Translations under genes and position numbers: made by a program | From: an uncultured Lachnospiraceae bacterium | GTDB lineage: Bacteria; Bacillota; Clostridia; Lachnospirales; Lachnospiraceae | Assembly (NCBI GenBank): GCA_944383265.1 | Contig: CALWOX010000002.1 | Coordinates: 248,001 to 312,000, forward strand | Reading direction: 5' to 3' | Length of the DNA: 64,000 bases | Notes under the pieces: model-generated | What the model was told of the DNA's origin: nothing | What the model saw: only the letters and a program-made list of their open reading frames with translations | The model's database searches: none | In this document: positions 35,787 through 44,322 of the stretch, piece after piece | Layout of the letters: each line of letters begins with the position of its first letter | How positions within the stretch are numbered: position 1 is the stretch's first letter

Positions 35787-37088
35787 TTATTCAAAAATAG
35801 TCTGCTTGTCAACAGGAGTTTCAAGTGCTTTAAGCGCTTTCTCTACAATATTTCTTCTGAGAACCTTCTCCTCATCTGCTGAAAGCTTGGGATTTCCAAG
35901 GGGATGAGGTATAGCTATAGCGGGAACTATTCTGTTAGCTCCAACTGTCATTGAAATAGGTGTAACTGTACAAACGTGAACTACAGGGATACCATACTTC
36001 TCAATGTTCTTAACCATCGTTGCGCCGCAACGTGTGCAGGTTCCTCAGGTAGAGGTAAGAATTACAGCGTCAACATGATCGTCAACGAGCTTCTTACCGA
36101 TCTCCTCACCATATTTCTTAGCTGAAGCAACGGCTGTTCCGTTACCAACTGTTGTGTAGAAGTAAGGATGAAGTGATCCGATCTCTCCGTCCTTTATCAT
36201 ATCTCTTACAACGTCAAGAGGTACTACACGGTTAGGATTCTCATTAGCGTATGAAGGATCATATCCGCCGTGAGCTGTCTCGTAGTGCTCGCTGTCAAGA
36301 GTATCAACTCCCTCTATATTGTATCCGCCGTACTTCTGAGCGTTTGAAGACTCAATGTGGTCGGGATTTCCCTTGGGAACGATTCCGCCTGAAGTAACAA
36401 GTGCGATACGAGCATGAGCCATGTCTGTGATAGCCTTTCCGGGCTCAACTCTGTCGAATGAAGGCATAGGGTACTCTGTTGTGAAGGGCTTACCCTGAAG
36501 CTTTGCGATAAGCATATCAACTGCTCTCTCAGCTCCGATCTTGTCATCGAAGAAGTTGGTTCTTACGCCGTTGGGCATATAGTGCTCTTTTGAAGAAACA
36601 CCGATCTCCTCACCCTTAGCAAGCTTAAGTGCAAGAGGAGCCATCCAAGCAACAGCCTCTCCCATACCTGCAGCATTGTTCTTTGTGGGAACGATGTAAA
36701 CCTTTGTCTTGAACATATCAGCTCCGGGGTTCTCCTCGTACATACCTGTAACAACAGGAAGTCCGAGCTCCTCCTTAACTGCATTAGCTACTGTACCACA
36801 AGCAACTCCGTAACGTCCTGCATTGAATGCGGGTCCGCAAACTACGAAATCAGGGTTCTCTGACTTGATCATATCAAGGATAGTCTTAAGAGCCTCTTTC
36901 TCATTCTCGTTGAAATATGAGTCACCGCAGATAACTGTAGCAACAACCTCAGCCTCGCCCTTGAACTGAGCGTTAAGAGCTGATCCGGGGCCAACTACGC
37001 CTTTGCGAAGCTCGGGCTTAACGTCAGCCTTTTCCTCGCCGCCGATGCCTGCGAAGAACTGGTTAATATAATGAACACACTTTAACAT
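35787..37088 (-). CDS. grdB: Glycine-specific selenoprotein B (UGA = Sec348)
   Basis: Substrate-binding selenoprotein of glycine reductase; its selenocysteine attacks the Schiff base of glycine held on GrdE. With the TGA at 36047-36045 read as selenocysteine 348, the protein has 433 residues. The signature ILTST-U-GTCTRCGAT surrounds the site, close to Sec350 reported for E. acidaminophilum GrdB. A hairpin with CGTTGC/GCAACG arms and a GGC loop starts 12 nt after the UGA. It begins 17 nt after grdE. The close family could also be sarcosine or betaine reductase B, but the pairing with GrdE and the absence of other B subunits favour glycine. Confidence 0.95.
36018..36047 (-). promoter_or_regulatory. 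Sec codon and SECIS-like hairpin of grdB
   Basis: TGA (36047-36045) is followed after 12 nt by a 6-bp stem CGTTGC/GCAACG with a GGC loop (36032-36018). Bacterial SECIS elements are short hairpins just downstream of UGA with a G-containing apical loop bound by SelB, so position and loop fit. Confidence 0.6.
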
Positions 37089-37105
37089 TGCGCTTCTCCT
37101 CCTAA

Positions 37106-38389
37106 TTATCTTGCACTGAACTTGTTGAAGCCGATCTCGTTTGTAGCTCCTGTGATAACCTGAAGCTCAGCCTCAATAGAACCGTCAGCCTTAAGGCTTC
37201 CTGCAGTTCCGCCGGCGATGATATCAGCAACCTCGGGATATCCGATAACTGTATCCATAGGTCCGATCTTGATAACCATGTTAGCATTTCCGCCTGTTAC
37301 AACAGCATCTGCTGAAGCATCAGCGTCTGCAAGTGACTGTGACTTTCCGTCCTGTCCTGCGTACTCATCTGTGATGATAACTGTCTTGATTCCCTTAGCG
37401 GTTATCTTCTTGCAGTTCATGATAAGGTCTGTATCAGGATTTCCGAATCCCTCCTCAGATACGATAGCACCGTCAACTCCGAGGAAATCGCAGAGCTTTG
37501 AAGCCCAGTCAGAAGATCTCATCTTATCAGCAAGGTAAACGTTCTCATTTGTGATGATAACACCAACAAAGTTGATTGTCTTTCCGTGCTCAGCGAAGAG
37601 AGCCTTGATAACGGGGTTGTTAAGATGATGATATGTTGTGTTCTTGTCGCATGCTGATACGCAGTTTCCTGAAACGATAGCTCCATCCATAACCTCTGTA
37701 GGATAGATCATTGTTGAAAGTGACTGCTTAGCATCTACGCCGTATACATATGTGTCATGCATAAGTCCCTGTGACTGAAGCATGTAAACATAAGCAACTC
37801 TGGGAAGCTCGGGATACTTTGCGATTCCCTCTTTAACATTGAGAGTCTCGTATGTCTCAACCTCTTCAGCAACGATGTCCTTAGCAAGCTTTCCGATGAA
37901 GTCAGCTGTCTTAAGACCTGCCATACGAACAGAAGCTTCTCTTCTGTGCTTATCAACGTCCTCCTTGGTGTCAACCTTAACAACAAGGTTGTTGAGCTTT
38001 GAGAAAGGTGTGTACTTAGCGCCCTCACCGCTCATGTCGATGATTCCTTCCTGGAATGCAACGATCTTACCTGTGGTTACTACGCCCATGCCGCGAAGGA
38101 CATTGGTTCTACCCTCTCCGACAACGTCTACCTTTGCGATCATTCCGGGGAACATTGCTCCGTTTCCTGATACCTTTACACGAGGCTCAATAACGTCCTT
38201 TACAGGCATAATTCTTGTGCTGTCTCCGGGCTTTGCGATAAAGAGCTCGATGTTCTCGATATTCTCATCGTCCTTTAAGAGGTTAACGATGTCGTCTTTG
38301 TTAACATAGCAAACTCCGTCTTTAACCTCTGACTTTGAAGCAAACTGGATGTCCTTTATAGGAACGATCCCTAACTCAAGTTTCTTCAT
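37106..38389 (-). CDS. grdE: Glycine reductase GrdE proprotein (B subunit precursor)
   Basis: Precursor cleaved into two chains, generating a pyruvoyl group that binds glycine. 427 residues; the self-cleavage site is Asn242-Cys243 in SGNCVSACDKN, matching Cys242 of E. acidaminophilum GrdE. It is first in the grd operon, with AAGGAGGAGGG upstream of the ATG. Together with GrdB it forms the glycine-specific component. Its transcript starts about 120 nt upstream. Confidence 0.94.
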   Translation of the reverse strand: MKKLELGIVPIKDIQFASKSEVKDGVCYVNKDDIVNLLKDDENIENIELFIAKPGDSTRIMPVKDVIEPRVKVSGNGAMFPGMIAKVDVVGEGRTNVLRGMGVVTTGKIVAFQEGIIDMSGEGAKYTPFSKLNNLVVKVDTKEDVDKHRREASVRMAGLKTADFIGKLAKDIVAEEVETYETLNVKEGIAKYPELPRVAYVYMLQSQGLMHDTYVYGVDAKQSLSTMIYPTEVMDGAIVSGNCVSACDKNTTYHHLNNPVIKALFAEHGKTINFVGVIITNENVYLADKMRSSDWASKLCDFLGVDGAIVSEEGFGNPDTDLIMNCKKITAKGIKTVIITDEYAGQDGKSQSLADADASADAVVTGGNANMVIKIGPMDTVIGYPEVADIIAGGTAGSLKADGSIEAELQVITGATNEIGFNKFSAR

Positions 38390-38517
38390 GAGTTCCCTCC
38401 TCCTTAGAATATAACTTTAATTTTTTATTTTACGCGACTATGCTGCAAATTCAGGTAACTTTTTGTTAATTTTTGTGCCATATTACTAAATTTGTTCATA
38501 ATCACGTTCTTACCTTA
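38390..38517 (-). other. 5' leader of the grd operon
   Basis: About 120 nt of untranslated sequence between the proposed start site and grdE. No glycine-riboswitch core or other named element was recognised. Confidence 0.35.
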
Positions 38518-38545
38518 ATTTTAACACTTAAATCTGATTAGTCAA
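38518..38545 (-). promoter_or_regulatory. Promoter of the glycine reductase operon
   Basis: TTGACT (38545-38540) and TAAAAT (38523-38518) with 16-nt spacing on the minus strand. This is a sigma-A-type promoter. No TGGCAC-N5-TTGCA sigma-54 element was found here, which matters for the neighbouring AAA+ regulator. Confidence 0.6.
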
Positions 38546-38671
38546 TAGAATATTGTTAAAATTTAAGCATTTTTTTTCATTTTTTGCTTTCAGGTGAATT
38601 AAACTTCATCACTTAAAGAATTTTTTCATCATTCAGGCAATTCGTGATTTTTTACAATTTTTCTCAAGATA

Positions 38672-38715
38672 AAACGGCATCTTCTTTTACATTTTTTATT
38701 CTGAAGATGCCGTTT
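38672..38715 (-). terminator. Terminator of the sodium:amino-acid symporter gene
   Basis: Perfect 13-bp stem with arms AAACGGCATCTTC/GAAGATGCCGTTT followed by TTTT on the minus strand, 38 nt past the gene end. It separates the symporter from the grd operon. Confidence 0.82.
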
Positions 38716-38753
38716 AAATATCACGTCATCGTGTTAATAACTGATGTCGTATT

Positions 38754-40217
38754 TTATTTGCTGCCATCCTCGGGATGCTTGGGAAGCCACTCGTTGCGGT
38801 ATTCCTTGTAGGTCTTCTTAACAACCATTGTAAGAGCAAGAAGTCCGAGAAGGTTAGGAATAGCCATCATTGAGTTGAAGCAGTCTGAAAGGTTCCAAAC
38901 AGTCTCAACCTGAAGGAGTGAACCAACAATGATGAAAAAGCAAACAAGTATAAGATAAGGATACTTAGCTCCCTTTCCGAAGAGGTACTTAACGTTCTGC
39001 TCGCCGTAGAAGTACCAACCGAGTACTGTAGAGAAAGCGAAGAAGAACATTGCAATTGCTATAAATATGTTACCAAAGTGTCCGTAAACAGTTCCGAATG
39101 CAGCCTGTGTAAGAGCAACACCCTGAAGGAGTGCGCCTGATGCATCGCGGCCGAATGAACCGGGCTCAAGTGATCCTGTGATGATGATAACAAGAGCTGT
39201 AAGTGTTGTAAGAACCATAGTACAGATAAATACTGATACTATAGCAAGCTGTCCCTGCTGGCAAGGATGATCTACTCTCGCCTGAGCATGAGCGTTAGGT
39301 GTTGATCCGAGACCTGCCTCGTTATTGAAGAGACCTCTGGAGATACCGAACTTCGCGGCCTCTCTTATGGTGATACCGAAAGCACCGCCGGCAACACCCT
39401 GAGGAGTGAAAGCTCCCTCAAAGATCATACCGATAGCATAAGGGATGTCTGTAAAGTTAACGATAACAACTATAAGTCCGCCGACAAGGTAGAATATAGC
39501 CATTACGGGAACGAGCTTCTCTGTAACGGATCCTATACGGGAAACGCCGCCCGCAAAGATTACCCATGCAAGGATAGCTATAACGATACCGCATATAAGC
39601 TTATCATATGTTATCTGCTGTCCCATGAAGTTAAAGGAAGCTGTAAAGTTTGAGAAAAATGCTGAATGGAAAGCATCGCTTATGGAGTTAGCCTGAACCG
39701 CATTTCCGCAAAGTCCGAGAGCTATAGTAATAAGTAATGCAAAGATAGCTGCAAGTACCTTTCCTAAAGTTCCCTTGTAGGCTGCCTTGATGTAGTAAAC
39801 AGGGCCGCCTGAGTAGCTGCCGTCAGCCTCTTGAACACGATACTTCTGAGCAAGTGTAGCCTCACTGAAGATGGTAGCCATTCCGAAGAATGCCGAAACC
39901 CACATCCAGAATACAGCACCGGGGCCGCCGGCTGCGATAGCTGTTGCTATACCTGCAATGTTACCGGTTCCTACCTGACCTGCTATAGCAGTGGTAACCG
40001 CCTGGAAAGAAGAAAGACCGCCTTCCTCTTTTCCACCTTTTTTCTTTCCGCCGAAGAGACCGCCTGTAAGTCTTCTCCAACCATTTCCAAACTCCTTGAC
40101 CTGAACGAATCCGGTCTGGATGGTTAACCATATACCTGTACCCACAAGGGCAACTATCAGTACATAGCCGGAAAGTACATCCTGAATTGACAGAATGATT
40201 TGGTTAAATGAATCCAT
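38754..40217 (-). CDS. Sodium:alanine/glycine symporter (AGCS family)
   Basis: A 487-residue integral membrane protein with about 11 hydrophobic segments and AGCS family motifs (GTGNIAGIATAIAAGGPGAVFWMW, in pieces around residues 81-105; NEAGLGSTPNAHA near 295). Members import alanine or glycine with sodium. Its place just upstream of the glycine reductase operon on the same strand, with its own promoter and terminator, points to glycine uptake for Stickland reduction. Glutamine is an alternative substrate in this family (B. subtilis GlnT). Confidence 0.92.
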   Translation of the reverse strand: MDSFNQIILSIQDVLSGYVLIVALVGTGIWLTIQTGFVQVKEFGNGWRRLTGGLFGGKKKGGKEEGGLSSFQAVTTAIAGQVGTGNIAGIATAIAAGGPGAVFWMWVSAFFGMATIFSEATLAQKYRVQEADGSYSGGPVYYIKAAYKGTLGKVLAAIFALLITIALGLCGNAVQANSISDAFHSAFFSNFTASFNFMGQQITYDKLICGIVIAILAWVIFAGGVSRIGSVTEKLVPVMAIFYLVGGLIVVIVNFTDIPYAIGMIFEGAFTPQGVAGGAFGITIREAAKFGISRGLFNNEAGLGSTPNAHAQARVDHPCQQGQLAIVSVFICTMVLTTLTALVIIITGSLEPGSFGRDASGALLQGVALTQAAFGTVYGHFGNIFIAIAMFFFAFSTVLGWYFYGEQNVKYLFGKGAKYPYLILVCFFIIVGSLLQVETVWNLSDCFNSMMAIPNLLGLLALTMVVKKTYKEYRNEWLPKHPEDGSK

Positions 40218-40286
40218 AACTGATTCCCCCTTCTAAAAAATGTTTACACAGAAAAAAAATTGTTAATTTTTTATCCATGCACAGCT

Positions 40287-40315
40287 ATTATATCAACTTT
40301 TCCTCTAATAAGCAA
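40287..40315 (-). promoter_or_regulatory. Promoter of the AGCS symporter gene
   Basis: TTGCTT (40315-40310) and TATAAT (40292-40287) with 17-nt spacing on the minus strand, about 70 nt upstream of the start codon. Confidence 0.65.
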
Positions 40316-40392
40316 TCTTTTTTTAATAATTTTGCACATGTTACCGAGCTAAATCTAAGTATTTTTTATATATTATTACTCAACTCTACAAT

Positions 40393-40426
40393 AGTTTACA
40401 AAAGTATTAATCAATATATGTAAACT
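40393..40426. promoter_or_regulatory. Inverted repeat in the divergent region
   Basis: Perfect 8-bp arms AGTTTACA (40393-40400) and TGTAAACT (40419-40426) separated by 18 bp, about 80 bp upstream of the symporter -35. A candidate binding site for the divergent AAA+ regulator. The half-site TGTAAA resembles the TyrR box, but orientation and spacing differ. Confidence 0.4.
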
Positions 40427-40504
40427 TTATCCCTATAGTGTATTTTTGTTCATATATCAGATAATGATTCCCCAATTTTTACCCCCGGGCTTTCCAAAGA
40501 AAAT

Positions 40505-40541
40505 ATTCAGAATTTTATTTCAAAAATTCGCTTTTCTGAAT
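40505..40541. promoter_or_regulatory. Inverted repeat just upstream of the regulator promoter
   Basis: ATTCAGAA (40505-40512) and TTCTGAAT (40534-40541) form 8-bp arms ending 8 bp before the -35 box. A T-run follows, so it resembles a terminator, but no plus-strand gene precedes it. It may be an autoregulatory operator. Confidence 0.4.
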
Positions 40542-40549
40542 TTTTTTTC

Positions 40550-40578
40550 TTGAATGAATTATGGTTTCAAGGTATAAT
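40550..40578 (+). promoter_or_regulatory. Promoter of the AAA+ regulator gene
   Basis: TTGAAT (40550-40555) and TATAAT (40573-40578), spacing 17. It overlaps an upstream in-frame ATG at 40561, so transcription begins after that codon and the real start must be further downstream. Confidence 0.75.
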
Positions 40579-40626
40579 AAAAACATCAAAACTACTAAAA
40601 TGTCTCTTTTAAGAAAGGCCGTTATT

Positions 40627-41619
40627 ATGGACAAGACCGAATTTATTAAAAATGTTTTTATGAAAACCTCTTCTCCTATTTATAAGAGAGCTCTCACTGA
40701 ATGTGAGCAGGTAGCGGGCTCGAACGTGAATGTACTTATATTAGGTGAGCCCGGCACAGGAAAAGAGACTATAGCCAGGTATATACACCTTTGCAGCAAG
40801 CGTGCGGACAAGCCCTTTGTAAGTGTCAACTGTATGGCTTTTAAGGAAGAGGAGCTTCAGGATGAGCTCTTCGGACATGATTTCACTTCTCTTCACGGAG
40901 CCGGAAACACCAAGCCCGGAAGGCTTCAGAGTGCTAATACAGGAACTCTTTTTTTGGAGGAAGCCTTCAGCGCCGACATAATGACTCAGCTCAAGCTTTT
41001 GTCCGCCATTGAGAGCAAGTCCTATTGCCCTATCGGCAGCATCTCGCCTCAGACCCTCGATTTCAGGCTTATATCTTCCACCTCAAAAGACTTCTCCCAG
41101 AAGATTATCGGTGAGAATATCAATGAGGGATATTATTACAAGCTCAGCACCATATGCATAAGGATCCCCTCTCTCAGAGAGCGCAAAGAGGATATAGTCG
41201 ATCTCATTCAGTTTTTCCTTGATAAATCACAGAAGGAGAACAATATCAGAATAGATACCATAGAGGACAAGGCTTGGCAGTTTTTGGTAAACTATGAGTA
41301 TCCCGGAAATCTCTGGGAGCTTGAGAACACTCTTGACCGCATGGTGGTGCTTTCCTCCAATAACACTATCACAGGCGAGGGTATCCCTATCCTCTTTAAT
41401 ATAAAGAGGCCTCAGGCCGCAAAGGAGATAGGTCTTGAGTTCCCCGATCATCTTATGACCTGGAAGGAATTTAAGAGCATGAGCGAGAAGAGATTTTTGG
41501 AGAGCGTTCTGCTTGGAATGGGCTGGAATATTTCCGCCACAGCAAAGAAGCTTAATATGAGCTCACGCCAGATATTCAACAAAATAAAAGAATATAATAT
41601 TGAAAAACCTGTTATTTGA
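40627..41619 (+). CDS. AAA+ transcriptional regulator, NtrC/TyrR-like, without GAFTGA
   Basis: 330 residues from the ATG at 40627, chosen because AGAAAGG precedes it and the promoter lies over the earlier ATG. There is no recognisable N-terminal sensor domain. The AAA+ domain has Walker A GEPGTGKET (residues 40-48), ELFGHD (about 81-86), Walker B GTLFLEE and the arginine-containing LRERKEDI. A Fis-type helix-turn-helix is at the C-terminus (SATAKKLNMSSRQIFNKIKEY). The loop that contacts sigma-54, normally GAFTGA, reads TSLHGAG. Such loss is known in TyrR, which works with sigma-70. It lies between the symporter-grd genes and selD, so it is a good candidate regulator of glycine reduction or selenium genes. 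Confidence 0.85.
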   Translation: MDKTEFIKNVFMKTSSPIYKRALTECEQVAGSNVNVLILGEPGTGKETIARYIHLCSKRADKPFVSVNCMAFKEEELQDELFGHDFTSLHGAGNTKPGRLQSANTGTLFLEEAFSADIMTQLKLLSAIESKSYCPIGSISPQTLDFRLISSTSKDFSQKIIGENINEGYYYKLSTICIRIPSLRERKEDIVDLIQFFLDKSQKENNIRIDTIEDKAWQFLVNYEYPGNLWELENTLDRMVVLSSNNTITGEGIPILFNIKRPQAAKEIGLEFPDHLMTWKEFKSMSEKRFLESVLLGMGWNISATAKKLNMSSRQIFNKIKEYNIEKPVI

Positions 41620-41761
41620 TTTTCTTATCATTTAAATTTTTCTTTAATTACTGATTATTTTATTCTGCCTTTTATTATAATAGCCTTATATTCTTACTCC
41701 GGTTTGACATATACAAAACCGAACGTAAGCAATACGATCATAACTGTATAAGGAGAAAAAC

Positions 41762-42805
41762 ATGTCAGACATAAAACTTACTCAGCTTGCCGGCGAGTGT
41801 GGAGGCTGAGCATCAAAAATAGGTCCCGATACCTTAGCGCAGGTTCTGCGCGATTTACCCGGATTTTCAGATCCGAACCTTCTTGTCGGCTACGATACCG
41901 CCGACGATGCAGCTGTATACAAAGTCAATGATGAGGTTGCATTAATACAGACCGTAGATATCTTCCCTCCTAATGTGGATGATCCCTACGAATACGGTCT
42001 CATAGCGGCGGCAAATTCTCTCTCCGATGTATGGGCCATGGGAGGAGCCCCGAAGCTTGCCATGAATGTATTTATGTTCCCCGAAACCCTTCCTCCCGAG
42101 GATGTCCATAATATACTTCTCGGAGGTTATGACAAGGTCAGGGAGGCCGGAGCTATAGTTGTGGGAGGCCATACTATAAAGGACAATGTTCCGAAATACG
42201 GGCTCTGTGTATCCGGCTTTGTTCATCCCGACAGGATACTCAAGAACAACGGCATAAAGCCCGGAGACGCCCTCATCCTTACAAAGCCTATAGGAACAGG
42301 TGTCCTCACGAACGCCGACAAGGGTGGTCTTTTAAGCGAAGCTCGCCATAAGGAATTGGTAGACTGCATGTCTCGCCTCAATAAGTACGCTTCCGATACG
42401 GTCACCGCAAGTAAGGCAAATGTCCACGCATGTACAGACGTAACCGGGTTTGCCCTTTTAGGCCACAGCTATGAAATGTGTGAGGGAAGCGAGTGCAGCA
42501 TTTATATAGACTCCTCTTCTGTTCCCTTCTTAAGAGAAGCGAGGAAGTACGCAGCTATGGGTCTCGTTCCCGCAAATGCCTATAAGAACAGGAATCATCT
42601 TGCAGGCAAGATAGACATCTCTCCTTCCATATCGGAGGATATATCTGACCTTCTCTTTGATCCTCAGACCTCAGGCGGACTCCTCTATGCGGTTCCTGCG
42701 GATGAGGCCTCAGAGCTTATAAAGAGACTTAATGAAACGGTTCCCGAGGCACGTATAATCGGATACGCCGACAGCAAAGCTGAAAAAGAAATATATGTAA
42801 TTTAA
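41762..42805 (+). CDS. selD: Selenophosphate synthetase, itself a selenoprotein (UGA = Sec16)
   Basis: Makes selenophosphate, the selenium donor for SelA. The ATG at 41762 follows AAGGAGA. Reading the TGA at 41807-41809 as selenocysteine 16 gives 347 residues. The site GECGGU-ASKIG is the catalytic Cys/Sec loop of SelD, with the essential lysine three residues later, and the frame continues with GYDTADDAAVYK. A hairpin (GCGCAG-GUU-CUGCGC) lies 27 nt past the UGA. A start within the downstream frame (41975) would drop the catalytic loop and is rejected. It is transcribed in the same direction as the AAA+ regulator, 142 nt behind it. Confidence 0.97.
41807..41851 (+). promoter_or_regulatory. 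Sec codon and SECIS-like hairpin of selD
   Basis: TGA at 41807-41809; a stem GCGCAG (41837-41842) with CTGCGC (41846-41851) closes a GTT loop. The apical sequence GCAGGUUCUGC is very close to the GCAGGUCUGC loop of E. coli fdhF SECIS, as remembered. Distance and loop are as expected for SelB recognition. Confidence 0.65.
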
Positions 42806-42845
42806 AACAATATGTAGCTTTAGAATAATATGTAATTCAAAATAA

Positions 42846-42895
42846 AAAAGGACCGCCATGACAGCAATTTAAATCCTGTTTCCGGCAGTCCTTTT
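42846..42895. terminator. Bidirectional terminator between selD and purA
   Basis: Arms AAAAGGAC/GTCCTTTT extended by GCC/GGC, with T-rich flanks on both strands. It serves convergent selD (plus) and purA (minus). Confidence 0.78.
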
Positions 42896-42957
42896 CATTA
42901 TGTATTTTATTATTTTTTATTATGTATTTTATTATGCTTTTTAATTTTTCAATACCT

Positions 42958-44259
42958 TTAGCCTATATTTATCTTTATAGGGCTCTCGCGATATATGATA
43001 TCATCTCTTCCGGGGCCGTTTGAGATCATAGTGATAGGGAAGCCTATTTCCTTCTCTATAAACTCGATATAGTTACGGCAGTTCTCAGGGAGGTCCTCAT
43101 ACTTTCTTATTCCCCTTATATCACACTTCCATCCGGGAAGCTTCTCGATAACGGGTTTGGCCTTCTCCAAAAGTCCTGTTGTGGGGAATTCCTTTGTTAT
43201 CTCTCCGTTTATATCATATGCAACACAAACCGGTATCTCGTCAAGATATCCGAGAACATCCAATACTGTGAATGCCACATCTGTGGTTCCCTGAAGTCTG
43301 CATCCGTACTTTGAGGCTACGCAGTCATACCAGCCCACACGTCTGGGACGTCCTGTAGTAGCGCCGTACTCTCCGCCGTCTCCGCCTCGTCTCCTAAGCT
43401 CCTCAGCCTCGTCTCCGAATATCTCCGATACGAATTCTCCGGCGCCTACGGCACTTGAGTATGCCTTGTTTACTGTTATTATCTTCTTAATGGCATAGGG
43501 AGGCACTCCTGCTCCGATAGCTCCGTATGAAGCCAATGTGGATGAGGAAGTAACCATGGGATAAATTCCGTGGTCGGGATCCTTGAGAGTTCCGAGCTGG
43601 CCCTCCAGAAGGATCTCCTTACCCTCCTTAAGGGCGTTCCAAAGATAGAGAGAAGTATCGCACACATAGGGCTCAACCATCTTTTTATATTCCATCATCT
43701 CTTTATAAAGCTCCTCAGGATCGAGAAGAGGTTTCTTGTAGAGATACTCCAAAAGTACATTCTTTGTTGCGCAGACAGATTCAAGCTTTGCCTTTAAAGC
43801 GTCATCATCAAAGAGCTCATGAACCTGAAAACCGATCTTCGCATACTTGTCGGAATAAAAGGGAGCTATACCTGATTTGGTGGAACCAAAAGACTTCCCT
43901 CCCAGTCTCTCCTCCTCATACTTGTCAAAAAGTATATGGTAAGGCATCACCATCTGCGCCCTGTCAGATATAAGTATCTTGGGCATGGGCACACCCTTTT
44001 CAATAATGCTGTTAAGCTCCTTAAAAAGGACCGGTATATTTAATGCCACTCCGTTTCCTATAACGCTTGTAGTATGGCTGTAGAAAACGCCTGAGGGCAG
44101 CGTATGAAGTGCGAACTTACCGTAATTGTTTACGATAGTATGTCCCGCATTGGCTCCACCCTGAAAGCGCACTATAATATCCGCTTCCTTAGCCAGCATA
44201 TCGGTGATCTTTCCCTTACCTTCATCACCCCAGTTTGCTCCTACTATTGCTTTAATCAC
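42958..44259 (-). CDS. purA: Adenylosuccinate synthetase
   Basis: GTP-dependent step from IMP to adenylosuccinate in AMP synthesis. The 433-residue protein has the P-loop GDEGKGK near residue 12, the catalytic HT pair in NAGHTIV and the TTGRPRRVGW segment. The start codon is GTG, with AGGAGG 9 nt upstream. It lies 63 nt after the response-regulator gene, so it could be read from the same transcript, but a functional tie is not evident. Confidence 0.96.
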   Translation of the reverse strand: MIKAIVGANWGDEGKGKITDMLAKEADIIVRFQGGANAGHTIVNNYGKFALHTLPSGVFYSHTTSVIGNGVALNIPVLFKELNSIIEKGVPMPKILISDRAQMVMPYHILFDKYEEERLGGKSFGSTKSGIAPFYSDKYAKIGFQVHELFDDDALKAKLESVCATKNVLLEYLYKKPLLDPEELYKEMMEYKKMVEPYVCDTSLYLWNALKEGKEILLEGQLGTLKDPDHGIYPMVTSSSTLASYGAIGAGVPPYAIKKIITVNKAYSSAVGAGEFVSEIFGDEAEELRRRGGDGGEYGATTGRPRRVGWYDCVASKYGCRLQGTTDVAFTVLDVLGYLDEIPVCVAYDINGEITKEFPTTGLLEKAKPVIEKLPGWKCDIRGIRKYEDLPENCRNYIEFIEKEIGFPITMISNGPGRDDIIYRESPIKINIG

Positions 44260-44322
44260 TTGAATTTTCCTCCTGTTGATTATATCCGGGCCTCTCAGCC
44301 AATAGAATATAATATCACACTT

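Noticed and set aside
38398-38510. Sigma-54 (-24/-12) promoter for the grd operon
   Set aside because: A TGGCAC occurs on the minus strand, but the next TTGCA is nearly 30 nt away rather than 5, so the spacing is wrong.
38390-40560. Glycine riboswitch upstream of grdE or the symporter
   Set aside because: Both leaders were read for the conserved paired aptamer cores and none was recognised. A covariance search would settle it.
40561-40626. Upstream ATG for the AAA+ regulator
   Set aside because: The -10 box at 40573-40578 lies downstream of that ATG, so it cannot be in the transcript from this promoter; 40627 has a ribosome site.
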